From positions 2,232,001 through 2,296,000 of the forward strand of contig NZ_CP061379.1 in assembly GCF_015624505.1 (NCBI RefSeq): a stretch of 64,000 nucleotides of DNA, read 5' to 3'. Below are positions 16,726 to 26,331 of the stretch, piece after piece. This DNA comes from Bradyrhizobium commune. GTDB lineage: Bacteria; Pseudomonadota; Alphaproteobacteria; Rhizobiales; Xanthobacteraceae. The stretch's first letter is position 1; the number at the start of each line of letters is the position of its first letter. The notes beneath the pieces were generated by a model. It was not told where the DNA came from and made no database searches. It was given only the letters and a program-made list of their open reading frames with translations. A program made the translations under genes and the position numbers.

Positions 16726-19185
16726 ATGGGCAAGCCGGGAAACAAGCGACGTCTGCTGATGGCCTCGGTCTCGACTGGGCTGGTGTCAGGAGTCGTTCTC
16801 GCAACGGATGCGCGCGCTGCGCAGGACGAACAGACCAATGTTCAAAACCTGCCCGCGGTCGAGGTGGTGGCGCCGCCGCCGACCACGCGGCGCGCGCCAA
16901 CGCGGGCCACGCCGGCCAGAACCGCGAACGCCGCCAAGCCCAAGCCCAGGATCTACGTCTACCCGACCTCGCCCGGCGCCTCCGGCAGCATCGATGTCGA
17001 CAAGATTCCGGCGAGCGTGAATGCGGTCGATCCGACCCAGATCAAGCGCACCGGATCCTTGAACATCGCCGACGCGCTCCAGCAATATGTGCCCGGCGTC
17101 AATTTGACCGAAGTCACCGGCAATCCGTTCCAGCCCAACATCGAGTTTCGCGGCTATGTCGCCTCGCCCCTGGCCGGCACGCCGCAGGGCCTCGCCGTCT
17201 ACCAGAACGGCGTGCGCATCAACGAAGCGTTTTCCGATACCGTCAATTGGGACATGATCCCGACCGCGGCGATCCGATCGGCCACGATCGTCACCAACAA
17301 TCCCGCCTTCGGCCTCAATGCGCTTGGTGGCGCGGTGAACCTTCTCATGAAGGACGGCTTCACCTATCAGGGGGCCGAGATCGACGTCATGGGCGGCTCC
17401 TACGGCCGCATCCAGGGCTCCGCGCAATGGGGCAAGAAGATCGACAACAACTGGGCGGTCTATGGTGCGCTGGAGGGTGCGCACGACAACGGCTTCCGTA
17501 ATTTCTCCGCCTCGGACATCCGCCGCTTCTACGGCGACGTCGGCTATCGCTTCGAGGGCAACGAATTCCACGTCAATATGGGCGTCGCCGACAATCACCT
17601 GGCGGGGCCGAGCAGCGTTCCGATCGAGCTGCTCCAACAATATTGGGGCGCGACCTACACCACGCCGCAGACCAGCGCCAACAAGGTCGGCTACATCAAT
17701 TTGACCGGCAAGGTCGAGGCGACGCCGACCTGGACCTTCGAGGGCACCGCGCATGTGCGCGGCTTCAACCAGAACACGCAAGATGGCAATCCGACCGACG
17801 CCCAGCCTTGCAGCGCGCCGGCGGGCCTGCTGTGTTTCGGCGACGACACTACGCCGGCTTTCGGCCTCAACGGCGTCCAGCTCGCCAATCCCTTCCCGGC
17901 GGGCGCAGTGCTCGGCGAGATCGATCGGACCACGACGCGCTCGACCTCGTTCGGCATCTCCGGCCAGGCGACCAACAGCGACAGACTGTTCGGGCATGAG
18001 AACCGTGTCGTGCTCGGTGCGAGCTACGACGCCAGCGTCAGCCATTTCGATGCGAGCTCCGAGCTCGGGACGATCGGCGACAACTACGTCGTCACCGGCA
18101 GCGGCATCTTCCTGGGACAGTCGGGTGTTCCGACCTCGATCGGTCCGGTGTCGCTGCGCACCGTCAACCAGTATCGGGGCGTCTATGCGCTCGACACGTT
18201 CAACGTGACGGAGGCGTTCGCGATCACCGGCGGCGGCCGCTTCAACGCGGCCCGCGTCACGCTGGAGGACCAGCTCGGCACCGCCTTGAACGGTGACCAT
18301 ACCTACAACCGCTTCAATCCCGTGATCGGGGGCACCTACAAGATCACGCCGGAGCTGACCGCCTATGCCGGCTATTCGGAAGCCAACCGCGTGCCGACGC
18401 CGCTCGAGCTCGGCTGCGCCGATCCGAACAATCCCTGCCTGATCGCGGCGTTTCTCGTCTCCGATCCCGACCTGAAGCAGGTGGTATCCAAGACCGTGGA
18501 AGCCGGCCTCCGCGGCACCAAGGAGCTGAACATCGGCTCGCTCGGCTGGAAGTTCGGCGGTTTTCGCGCCACCAATTACGATGACATCCTGGCGCTGCCG
18601 ATCGCGGGCCTGCAAGGTTTTGGCTTCTTCCAGAACGTCGGCTCGACGCGCCGGCAGGGACTTGAAGCCGAGATCAGCCTCAAGTCCAACGAAGTCCAGT
18701 TCCACGCGAGCTACGCCTTCGTCGATGCGCGCTTCCTCGACGCGCTCACCGTCGCCTCCAACAGCCCGACGGCCGTCGCCAATGGCGGCACGATCCCGAT
18801 CACGCCCGGCAACCAGATTCCGGCCGTGCCGCGCCACCGCATCAAGGCCGGCATCGAATATGCCGTCACCGACGCCTGGAAGATCGGCGGCGACGCGCTC
18901 TGGGTTTCCAGCCAGTATTTTGTCGGCGACGAGGCCAACGTCGAGATGAAGCTGCCCTCCTACGCCGTGTTCAACTTGCACACCTCCTACCAGGTCACCA
19001 AGAACCTCCAGCTCTACGGCAAGGTCGACAACGTCTTCGACAACCGCTACGCGACCTACGGCACCTTCTTCGACACCACCGCGCTCCCGAATTTCGCCAA
19101 CGGCGGAAGCCCCTTCGCCGACCCGCGCTCGCTGAGCCCGGCCAGGCCGCGCGCGTTCTACGCGGGCGCGCGGGTGACGTTCTAG
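16726..19185 (+). CDS. TonB-dependent outer-membrane receptor
   Basis: An 819-residue receptor. The signal peptide is about residues 1-32 (RLLMASVSTGLVSGVVLATDARA), then a Pro/Thr-rich linker. The plug domain follows (DALQQYVPGVNLTEVTGN, FQPNIEFRGYVASPLAGTP, GLAVYQNGVRINEAF, NPAFGLNALGGAVNL). The barrel extends to the C-terminal AGARVTF with terminal Phe. A Cys-rich external loop (AQPCSAPAGLLCFGDD, LGCADPNNPCL) may help ligand binding. I chose the ATG at 16726; an upstream frame to 16609 reads as non-signal sequence. The plug resembles receptors linked to XoxF and lanthanide uptake (LutH-like). It would use TonB energy to import a chelated metal. Confidence 0.9.
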   Translation: MGKPGNKRRLLMASVSTGLVSGVVLATDARAAQDEQTNVQNLPAVEVVAPPPTTRRAPTRATPARTANAAKPKPRIYVYPTSPGASGSIDVDKIPASVNAVDPTQIKRTGSLNIADALQQYVPGVNLTEVTGNPFQPNIEFRGYVASPLAGTPQGLAVYQNGVRINEAFSDTVNWDMIPTAAIRSATIVTNNPAFGLNALGGAVNLLMKDGFTYQGAEIDVMGGSYGRIQGSAQWGKKIDNNWAVYGALEGAHDNGFRNFSASDIRRFYGDVGYRFEGNEFHVNMGVADNHLAGPSSVPIELLQQYWGATYTTPQTSANKVGYINLTGKVEATPTWTFEGTAHVRGFNQNTQDGNPTDAQPCSAPAGLLCFGDDTTPAFGLNGVQLANPFPAGAVLGEIDRTTTRSTSFGISGQATNSDRLFGHENRVVLGASYDASVSHFDASSELGTIGDNYVVTGSGIFLGQSGVPTSIGPVSLRTVNQYRGVYALDTFNVTEAFAITGGGRFNAARVTLEDQLGTALNGDHTYNRFNPVIGGTYKITPELTAYAGYSEANRVPTPLELGCADPNNPCLIAAFLVSDPDLKQVVSKTVEAGLRGTKELNIGSLGWKFGGFRATNYDDILALPIAGLQGFGFFQNVGSTRRQGLEAEISLKSNEVQFHASYAFVDARFLDALTVASNSPTAVANGGTIPITPGNQIPAVPRHRIKAGIEYAVTDAWKIGGDALWVSSQYFVGDEANVEMKLPSYAVFNLHTSYQVTKNLQLYGKVDNVFDNRYATYGTFFDTTALPNFANGGSPFADPRSLSPARPRAFYAGARVTF

Positions 19186-19255
19186 GCGATTGCGGGTTCC
19201 TCGCGAAAGATGGCGCGGCCGACGCCAGGCAGGCCTTGGCCGGGCGACGCACCGA

Positions 19256-19285
19256 TTGACTTGCAGCCGAGGTTGTCAATAATCT
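19256..19285 (+). promoter_or_regulatory. Sigma70-like promoter candidate upstream of patatin gene
   Basis: TTGACT at 19256-19261, an 18-base spacer and TAATCT at 19280-19285 match a housekeeping promoter. It lies in the 386-base gap 19186-19571, where composition is visibly less GC-rich than in the flanking genes. Transcription from here would give a leader of about 280 bases before the patatin-like gene. I saw no other gene or strong hairpin in this gap. Confidence 0.35.
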
Positions 19286-19571
19286 ATCATGCATCGCGAC
19301 GTAGAGTGGTGGCGTGCGGCGATAGACCGTAGGCGCCAGTCGTGGCTTGCGTAACCGGCAAGCCCTCTTTTTCCCGAGCGTGAATTTGAAACTGCGAATT
19401 TTTGAGTGTGATTTTGAAACCGTGATTTGGAGAAATCCCGGCGACGCTTCGAGAACGCCGGTGAACCAGGAGTCATCGATCATTCGCGCATCAGGCGCAT
19501 CGCGCAAGCCATCGCGGGTGGCTTCGCCGGCCCATGGCGCGTGGACGTGACCCAGAAGGCAGGAGCGACCA

Positions 19572-22500
19572 ATGACCACGACTGACAATCTCTACGCGCG
19601 CGAGATCCGCTTCGGCGTGGTCATGTATGGCGGCGTCTCGCTTGCGATCTACATCAACGGCGTGTCGAACGAGCTCTACGAAATGGCCTGCGCGACGCCG
19701 AAGGGGCAGGATACGCCGGGGGGTGGACACACGCGCGAGGTCTATCGAAAGGCGTCCTGGCTGCTGCGCGACCAGGCGCTTCGCGATAGCTATCTTGCCT
19801 ACATCCGCGACCAGAAATTGCCGGTCAACGCGCGCAATCCGGCTTTGACGGATCCGTTCGGGAAGGATGCAACGCCCACGTCGACGGAACGAACTCGCTT
19901 CGTGATCGACGCGATCGCAGGCACCTCGGCGGGTGGTATCAACGGCTTGTTTCTCGCGAAAGCACTCGTCAACGGACAGGAATTCTCTCCGCTGAAGAAC
20001 TTGTGGATTCAGGAAGGCGATATCGGCGGTCTGCTCAATGACAACCAGTCATATCAAGGCCTGGAATTCGCCAAGACCGACAACCCGCCCCAGTCGCTGT
20101 TGAACAGCGACCGCATGTACGTCAAGCTCGTTGGCGCGTTCCAGGGCATGGCAAACGTCATCCCCCAAGTGGGTCGAGAGCCGGCCCTCGTCGACGAACT
20201 GGACCTTTTCATCACGACGACGGACATTCGCGGAGCCATCGTACCCCTGCGCCTGTTCGACAAGGTCGTGTACGAAAAAAGGTACAAGCAGGTCTATCGA
20301 TTCCAGTATCCATCCGCGGACGGAACCAATCATTTCGACGACAGCTCCGTGCCGTTTCTCGCATTCGCGGCGCGGTGCACGTCATCCTTTCCGTTTGCAT
20401 TCGAGCCGATGTCCGTGGCCGACGCGCAGCGCCTGTGCGACGCAAACCCGGCCGGCGCGGGGGTGAATTTCGACCGATGGAAGCCATTCTTCACCGGCCT
20501 GTCGAGCGATGACATCGCGAGTGGCCGTTGGCGCACGCGCGCATTTGGCGACGGCGGATATCTCGACAACAAGCCGTTCAGCTATGTCGTCGAGACCCTG
20601 TCGTTGCGCCTCGGCGGGCTGCCGATGGAACGGAAGCTGATCTATCTCGAGCCGGCACCGACCAATCCGGAGCTGGAGCGCGTGGTCTTTGACAGGAAGC
20701 CCGACGCGCTCGAAAACGCCATGGAGGCGCTGTTCACGATTCCCCAGGACGAGACGATCAGGGAAGACCTCGAGGCTGTCCTGGCCCGCAACCGGCGCAT
20801 CGAGCGGGTCGAGCGGATCGTCCGCCAGGTCGAAACGGAGATCGACGAGCGGGCCGACGACCCGTACGCACGTATCGAGCTCGAAGGTGATGACCATGAT
20901 CAGGTCCCCGCGTGGGGATCACGCGACCTGCGCGACATGGCCAACTATTATGGAGCGGCGTTCCTTCCCTACCGGCAGCTTCGGGTGATGACCGTAACCG
21001 ACGACATCGCGGAGCAACTGGCCGCCTGGTGGGATATCGACAGCAAATCCGACCGCTTGTACGCGATGAAAGCCATGGCCCGCGTGTGGCGCGATGCGCA
21101 CTACTACGAGAACAAGAAGGAGAGCAAGGGCCGAGACGAGTCGGTCAATGCGTTCCTCGAAGATTATGACGTGAAGTACTATATCAGGCGCGCCAGCTTC
21201 ATTCTGCGCAAGGTCCATCAGCTCCTGAGCCTGGTGAGAAAGCTTAGCCTGCCCGGCGGCCCGCCGAGTCTGACCGATATCGAGCAACATCTCTACGACC
21301 TCTGGAATGATCACCCGAAGACAGGCGCTTCGATGGACGTCGGCCGTCTCGTGGATGCGCTCACCTGCCTCGCTGGCGGGTTGGGCGCTGCAATCCGCGA
21401 AATCCGTCGGGTCACGCCGCTCCGCGCGCCCTCTGAGAATGCGGATGCACGGAGAGCGCACCACGACGAGCTCGAAGCGGTGCTTCATCTCCTCCTTGGT
21501 GAGGGGACCGTCACGGCTTTGACGTCGCAGGCCGGCGGGACCGTACCGGTATCGAACGACCTGCCGACACCCAGCCCGTTGCTCACGCTTCAGGAAAACG
21601 TGTTTGCGAGGGCGGCAACGCTCTACAAATATGCAACGCAGGCCAATCTGACCGGCCTCCAGAAGGGGCTCGAGGACGACATCGCGCTGATGCAGCGCGC
21701 CTATGCCAGCGCGATAGATGGGTCGTCGGGGGCCGTGCCGTCCGTTCACGATCTGCTTGGAAAGCCGAAGCTGCGCGCCACGCCCGTCGAAGGCGGGCAC
21801 CGCGTGGATGTTCACCTCGAAGGCCCCGCTGCGGGCGGCGACGCGCTCAATACGGTTGAGGGCACGGCGCTGCGAGGGTTCCTTGCCGACTACTATATGC
21901 GGTTCGACGAGTACGACCAGGTGAGCTTTCCACTCTATTACGACACCGGAACCGGAGAGCCGTCGACCGTCGAGGTGGTTCGTGTCAGCCCCGAGGACGC
22001 GTGCAGCCTGATCGACGAGCATAACGAGCAGGGGACCGTCGTTCACCAGCGGCTCAAGCTTGCGGGAACGGCGTTGTTTCACTTCGGCGGCTTCCTCGAC
22101 GCGCAGTGGCGGCGGAACGACATCATGTGGGGGCGCCTGGACGGTTGCGAGCGGCTGTTGACCACTCTGTTTCCTGCAACCGAGGACAAGGAGATCAGGG
22201 ACGCATTGCTCCTGGAGGCGCAGCTCACGATCGTGCGCGAGGAAATGAAGCCCGAGGGATACGCCGAGCTGGTCGATCGGTTCGGAGAGGCGCTTGCGGA
22301 ACAGAACAATGCAACGCTCGAGGGCGCCTTCGATGATCTCTGGGGCGAGCTGGCGCTCACGGCCGGCGGACAGCGTCGCACGCAGATCGCCCAGGCGCTG
22401 AGGGCAGTTCTGGGCGACGTAGGCATGCTCAATTACGTGCGCGAACATTATGAGGTTGATCGCAAGCTCGACAGGCAGGTCGCGTTGCAAACCAGTACAC

Positions 22501-23015
22501 GCGCGCTGACCATCACCGGGCGGATTCTCGAGGAATTGGAGCAGCGCCGCCGGGGCCAGCGGAGCTGGATGTTATGGGTCACGCGTGCCGGCCGCGCGAC
22601 CCAGGTGTTGCTCGCGATTTCGACGCCCGGCGGATTGAGCGAGGCCTTGTTTCGCCACTGGCTCGGCCTGCTGTATCTGTTCGAGGCCGTGATATTTATC
22701 GGCGCGACCTTGCTTGGCTTCTCGGGCGTCCGCAATTTCGCTGTGGCGGCCTTTGCCGTGACCGCGGCAATTCACATCGCGAGCCTGATTACGCAGGACC
22801 TCATTGTTCGCCGATCCGGGCGGCTCAGGGCGATCGGTCTCGCATTTGGGATCACGACTCTCGTGCTGGCGTTCATGGGCGCGATGGCGGTGGTCAACGG
22901 CGGTCTTCACGGCATCAACTGCGCAGGGGGCCATAACGCCTTTGGCTCGATCTTCGACATGCTGTGTCAGCCGAGCAACAGCGTTGACCCCCATGCGCCG
23001 CGGCCGGGTGGATGA
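19572..23015 (+). CDS. Large patatin-like phospholipase family protein
   Basis: An 1147-residue protein with an N-terminal patatin domain. The glycine-rich oxyanion region is GVVMYGGVSLAIYINGVSNEL (residues about 14-34, listed only as landmarks), the nucleophile elbow is GTSAGG (Ser119) and the catalytic Asp is in FGDGGYLDNKPF (Asp327). A long middle region is charged and helical. The C-terminus has about four membrane segments (LVLLAISTPGGL area, LGLLYLFEAVIFIGATLLGF, FAVAAFAVTAAIHIASLI, LVLAFMGAMAVVNGGL). The ATG follows AGGAGCGACCA. It should be a membrane-anchored lipid acyl hydrolase. Codon use looks slightly less GC-rich than its neighbours in the first 1 kb. Substrate unknown. Confidence 0.85.
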   Translation: MTTTDNLYAREIRFGVVMYGGVSLAIYINGVSNELYEMACATPKGQDTPGGGHTREVYRKASWLLRDQALRDSYLAYIRDQKLPVNARNPALTDPFGKDATPTSTERTRFVIDAIAGTSAGGINGLFLAKALVNGQEFSPLKNLWIQEGDIGGLLNDNQSYQGLEFAKTDNPPQSLLNSDRMYVKLVGAFQGMANVIPQVGREPALVDELDLFITTTDIRGAIVPLRLFDKVVYEKRYKQVYRFQYPSADGTNHFDDSSVPFLAFAARCTSSFPFAFEPMSVADAQRLCDANPAGAGVNFDRWKPFFTGLSSDDIASGRWRTRAFGDGGYLDNKPFSYVVETLSLRLGGLPMERKLIYLEPAPTNPELERVVFDRKPDALENAMEALFTIPQDETIREDLEAVLARNRRIERVERIVRQVETEIDERADDPYARIELEGDDHDQVPAWGSRDLRDMANYYGAAFLPYRQLRVMTVTDDIAEQLAAWWDIDSKSDRLYAMKAMARVWRDAHYYENKKESKGRDESVNAFLEDYDVKYYIRRASFILRKVHQLLSLVRKLSLPGGPPSLTDIEQHLYDLWNDHPKTGASMDVGRLVDALTCLAGGLGAAIREIRRVTPLRAPSENADARRAHHDELEAVLHLLLGEGTVTALTSQAGGTVPVSNDLPTPSPLLTLQENVFARAATLYKYATQANLTGLQKGLEDDIALMQRAYASAIDGSSGAVPSVHDLLGKPKLRATPVEGGHRVDVHLEGPAAGGDALNTVEGTALRGFLADYYMRFDEYDQVSFPLYYDTGTGEPSTVEVVRVSPEDACSLIDEHNEQGTVVHQRLKLAGTALFHFGGFLDAQWRRNDIMWGRLDGCERLLTTLFPATEDKEIRDALLLEAQLTIVREEMKPEGYAELVDRFGEALAEQNNATLEGAFDDLWGELALTAGGQRRTQIAQALRAVLGDVGMLNYVREHYEVDRKLDRQVALQTSTRALTITGRILEELEQRRRGQRSWMLWVTRAGRATQVLLAISTPGGLSEALFRHWLGLLYLFEAVIFIGATLLGFSGVRNFAVAAFAVTAAIHIASLITQDLIVRRSGRLRAIGLAFGITTLVLAFMGAMAVVNGGLHGINCAGGHNAFGSIFDMLCQPSNSVDPHAPRPGG

Positions 23016-23090
23016 CGGGGACTCCACTTCTCAAATCGGTCGGAACTGGTCAGTGTGCCGCGGCAACAGCAGCACACCGGAGCAGTATCG

Positions 23091-24554
23091 ATGTCGGACA
23101 GGGTCTCGCGTCGCCAGTTCGCGAAAATCGCGGGGGTGTCCGCAGCTGGAATTGCAAATCCCCTTGAGATCGCGGAGGCCAAACCGGCATCGGCTCCACG
23201 CAGCACGACGAGCTTCCCGCCAGGCTTCCTCTGGGGCACCGCGACTTCGTCCTATCAGGTCGAAGGCGCGGTCAACGAGGACGGGCGAGGGGTCTCGATC
23301 TGGGACAGGTTTGTCCGCATTCCCGGCAAGATCGAGGACGGCACCACCGGCGATCGCGCCAACGAGCATTATCACCGCTACAAGGACGATATCGCGCTGG
23401 TCAGGGAGCTCGGCTGCAAGGCCTATCGCTTCTCGGTGGCCTGGCCGCGGGTGTTTCCCGACGGCGACGGCAAGCCGAACCCGAAGGGGCTTGATTTCTA
23501 CAATCGCCTCGTCGACGAGTGCCTTAGGAACGGCATCGAACCTTGGCTGACGCTCTATCACTGGGACCTGCCGCAATCACTCCAGGATCGTTTTGGCGGC
23601 TGGCGCTCGACCGAGACCTGCAAGATCTTTGGCGACTACGCGGCCTATGTCGCGGCGCATCTGACCGATCGCGTCAAAAACGTGTTCACGCTGAACGAGA
23701 GCGGCCGCTTCGTCCATTTCGGCTACGGCCTAGGCATCGACGCGCCCGGCCTGACGCTGCCGCAAGCAGAGGTCAACCAGATCAGGCACAACAGCGCGCT
23801 CGCGCACGGGCTCGCGGTGCAGGCGGTGCGCGCCCACGGCCGGCGCGGCACCAGGGTCGGCCCGGCCGAGAACATCGACGTCTGCGTGCCCGCGATCGAT
23901 ACGCCCGAGCATGTCCGCGCCGCCGAGATCGCGCTGCGCGAGATGAATGGCGGCTATCTCAACGTCATCATGACGGGCCAATACACCGACGCGTTCCTTA
24001 AATACGCAGGTGCGAACGCGCCCAAATATACCGACGCCGAACTGAAGATCATCTCCTCGCTGGTCGACTTCCTCGGCCTTAACATCTACGCGCCGCAGAA
24101 TTACGTGGTGCCGTCCGACCAGGGCGCCGGCTTCGCGCCGCTGCCGATCCCGAAGTCGTTTCCGCACATGAATTCGGACTGGCTCCGCATCGCGCCGGAG
24201 ACGATCTACTGGGTGCCGAAGCTGGCGGCTAAGATCTGGAAGACGGATGCGATCTATATCAGCGAGAACGGTACCTCCGGCGACGACGTGGTCACGCAAG
24301 ACGGCAAGGTCTACGACACCGATCGCATCATGTACTTGCGCAACTATCTCGCCCAGCTCCAGCGCGCCACCGCCGAAGGCGTACCGGTACGCGGCTATTT
24401 CCTCTGGAGCCTGATGGACAATTTCGAATGGGTGTATGGGCTCGGCAAGCGTTTTGGGCTCTATCACGTCAATTTCGACACTCAGGTGCGCACGGCAAAA
24501 CTCAGCGCCAGCTTCTACCGGAACGTGATCGCAAGGAACGCGGTAGGGGCGTAG
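23091..24554 (+). CDS. Tat-exported family GH1 beta-glucosidase-like enzyme
   Basis: A 487-residue protein. Residues 1-45 carry a twin-Arg leader (SRRQFAKIAGVSAAGI), so folded export is likely. The GH1 barrel begins PPGFLWGTATSSYQVEGA and continues with FSVAWPRVFP, YHWDLPQSL, the acid/base region TLNESGRF (Glu203), LGLNIYAP, the nucleophile motif YISENG (Glu392) and GYFLWSLMDNFEW. Both catalytic Glu are kept, but the usual NEP of the acid/base motif is NES here. The ATG at 23091 follows GGAGCAGTATCG; it sits 75 bases after the patatin gene. It should hydrolyse beta-glycosides in the periplasm; substrate unknown. Confidence 0.9.
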   Translation: MSDRVSRRQFAKIAGVSAAGIANPLEIAEAKPASAPRSTTSFPPGFLWGTATSSYQVEGAVNEDGRGVSIWDRFVRIPGKIEDGTTGDRANEHYHRYKDDIALVRELGCKAYRFSVAWPRVFPDGDGKPNPKGLDFYNRLVDECLRNGIEPWLTLYHWDLPQSLQDRFGGWRSTETCKIFGDYAAYVAAHLTDRVKNVFTLNESGRFVHFGYGLGIDAPGLTLPQAEVNQIRHNSALAHGLAVQAVRAHGRRGTRVGPAENIDVCVPAIDTPEHVRAAEIALREMNGGYLNVIMTGQYTDAFLKYAGANAPKYTDAELKIISSLVDFLGLNIYAPQNYVVPSDQGAGFAPLPIPKSFPHMNSDWLRIAPETIYWVPKLAAKIWKTDAIYISENGTSGDDVVTQDGKVYDTDRIMYLRNYLAQLQRATAEGVPVRGYFLWSLMDNFEWVYGLGKRFGLYHVNFDTQVRTAKLSASFYRNVIARNAVGA

Positions 24555-24585
24555 CTTACCTCCGAGGAGAGTCCCGCACCCAGAG

Positions 24586-24674
24586 GTCGTCATGCCAGGG
24601 CTTGTCCCGGGCATCCACGTTCGTCGTGCCGCGCAGCAAGGCGTGGATGGCCGGGACAAGCCCGGCCATGACGT
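24586..24674. repeat. Extragenic inverted repeat (CATGCCAGGGCTTGTCCCGG type)
   Basis: Two arms of about 33 bases, at 24588-24620 and 24641-24673, form an imperfect inverted repeat: CGTCATGCCAGGGCTTGTCC on the left is mirrored by GGACAAGCCCGGCCATGACG on the right, around a loop rich in GCAGC. It fills the gap after the glycosidase gene. Copies of this kind are widespread in Bradyrhizobium-type genomes; only one is in this window. Confidence 0.8.
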
Positions 24675-24791
24675 CGCAGAGACTTTCGCGCGGCGGAAAA
24701 TCCAGGTGAGGGGCTGAAACGCTGCGCATTGACTCCACTCTCCCCCTGATTCAAAACCGCCCCCAACACTCATAACAAGAGGACAACGCCC

Positions 24792-26024
24792 ATGGCTGAC
24801 GCGCTGATCATCGATGCTTGCCGCACCCCGCGGGGCGTCGGCAAGGCCGGCAAGGGAGCACTCTCCGGCATTCATCCGCAGCAATTGGGGGCAACCGTGC
24901 TGCGCGCGCTCGCCGATCGCACCGGCATCAACACCGCCGACGTCGACGACATCGTCTGGGGCTGCTCGGCGCAGGTCGCAACCCAAGGCGGCGATCTCGG
25001 CCGGATGTCGGCGCTCGATGCCGGCTATGACGTGCGCGCCAGCGCCGTGACGCTGGATCGCTTCTGCGGCTCCGGCATCACCAGCGTCAACATGGCGGCA
25101 TCGTCGATCATGGCGGGCGCGGAAGACCTCGTGATCGCCGGCGGTTGTGAGATGATGTCGATGGAGGGGCGCCGCGGCGGCGGTCCGATGATGATGGACA
25201 GCGGCAATTTGCGGCTGCGTGCGCGGCATCCGCAGTCGCATCAGGGCGTCTGCGCCGACGCGATCGCGACGCTGGAAGGCGTCACGCGACAGGATGTCGA
25301 TGCGCTCGGGCTCGAGAGCCAGAAGCGCGCAGCGCATGCGATGGCGAATGGCCACTTCAAGAAGAGTCTCGTGCCGGTCCATCGCGAGGACGGCAGCCTC
25401 GCGCTCGACCACGAGGAGTATCCGCGGCCGCAGACCACGATGGAAGGGTTGAGCAGCCTGAAGCCGGCATTCCCCGCGATCGCCGACTATGCGCTGGACG
25501 ACAAGGGCACGACTTATCGCGGTCTCATCCTCCAGCAATATCCGGACCTGAAGATCGACTTCGTGCATCACGCCGGCAATTCGTCCGGCGTCGTCGACGG
25601 CGCCGCCGCGATCCTGCTGGCGTCGCCCGCTTACGCCAAGGCTCACGGCCTGAAGCCACGCGCCCGCGTCGTCGCGATGGCCAACATGGGTGACTCTCCG
25701 ACCCTGATGCTGAACGCGCCGGTGCCGGCCACCCGCAAGGTGCTGGCGAAGGCGGGGCTTTCCATCGACGATATCGATCTGTTCGAGATCAACGAGGCCT
25801 TTGCGGTGGTCGCGGAAAAATACATCCGCGACCTCAAGCTCGACCGCGCCAAGGTCAACGTCAATGGTGGTTCGATCGCACTCGGCCATCCCATCGGCGC
25901 CACCGGCTCGATCCTGATCGGCACCGTGCTCGACGAGCTCGAACGGCGCGACCTCAAGCGCGGTCTCGTCACCATGTGCGCCGCCGGCGGCATGGCGCCT
26001 GCGGTCATCATCGAGCGGGTCTAG
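24792..26024 (+). CDS. Acetyl-CoA acetyltransferase family thiolase
   Basis: A 410-residue cytoplasmic thiolase, normal length. Acyl-accepting Cys92 is in DRFCGSGITSVN. The other active-site residues lie in GHPIG (His366) and MCAAGGMAP (Cys396), with NEAFAVVAEKY between them. It condenses or cleaves acyl-CoA, for example acetoacetyl-CoA to two acetyl-CoA. Residues after Cys92 (MEGRRGGGPMMMDSGN) fit the FadA/AtoB-like branch that includes acyl-CoA degradation thiolases; the acyl chain length cannot be set. The ATG at 24792 lies 10 bases after an AGGACAA box. No operon partner: the next gene starts 300 bases later. Confidence 0.9.
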   Translation: MADALIIDACRTPRGVGKAGKGALSGIHPQQLGATVLRALADRTGINTADVDDIVWGCSAQVATQGGDLGRMSALDAGYDVRASAVTLDRFCGSGITSVNMAASSIMAGAEDLVIAGGCEMMSMEGRRGGGPMMMDSGNLRLRARHPQSHQGVCADAIATLEGVTRQDVDALGLESQKRAAHAMANGHFKKSLVPVHREDGSLALDHEEYPRPQTTMEGLSSLKPAFPAIADYALDDKGTTYRGLILQQYPDLKIDFVHHAGNSSGVVDGAAAILLASPAYAKAHGLKPRARVVAMANMGDSPTLMLNAPVPATRKVLAKAGLSIDDIDLFEINEAFAVVAEKYIRDLKLDRAKVNVNGGSIALGHPIGATGSILIGTVLDELERRDLKRGLVTMCAAGGMAPAVIIERV

Positions 26025-26331
26025 CCGGTCGTCCTCATCGGCGGCGGGCCTGACGGCCGCGAGGTTGCACATTCCAGATGCAGCGATCTCCGTAGAATTG
26101 CGGAAAGAGAGGCCTTACTCGTCGCATCGTCCGCGATGATGAAACACACAGGTAACCCTGATCGTCGTTCGGACGTCGACCGAGCGCCAGCTTTAACCGG
26201 ATTCGACATACTCGAAGCCCTACACTCCGACGGTTGGATTGTCCTCGGAATTGTGTTTCCTGATGCTTCGGGCTGTTCGCGCGCTCAAAGGCCGGTTAGC
26301 GATGCTGGCGCCGGACGGGGGAGCCCGTCCG

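Noticed and set aside
16786..18981. 731-codon minus-strand frame
   Set aside because: It is antisense to the TonB receptor, with no motif or ribosome binding site.
23730..26072. 780-codon minus-strand frame
   Set aside because: It is antisense to the glycosidase and thiolase genes, both of which have clear motifs. Its Arg/His/Asp-rich composition is that of a shadow frame.
26021..26209. 62-codon minus-strand frame before the GGDEF-EAL gene
   Set aside because: No ribosome binding site and no family; the gap is better read as a promoter region.
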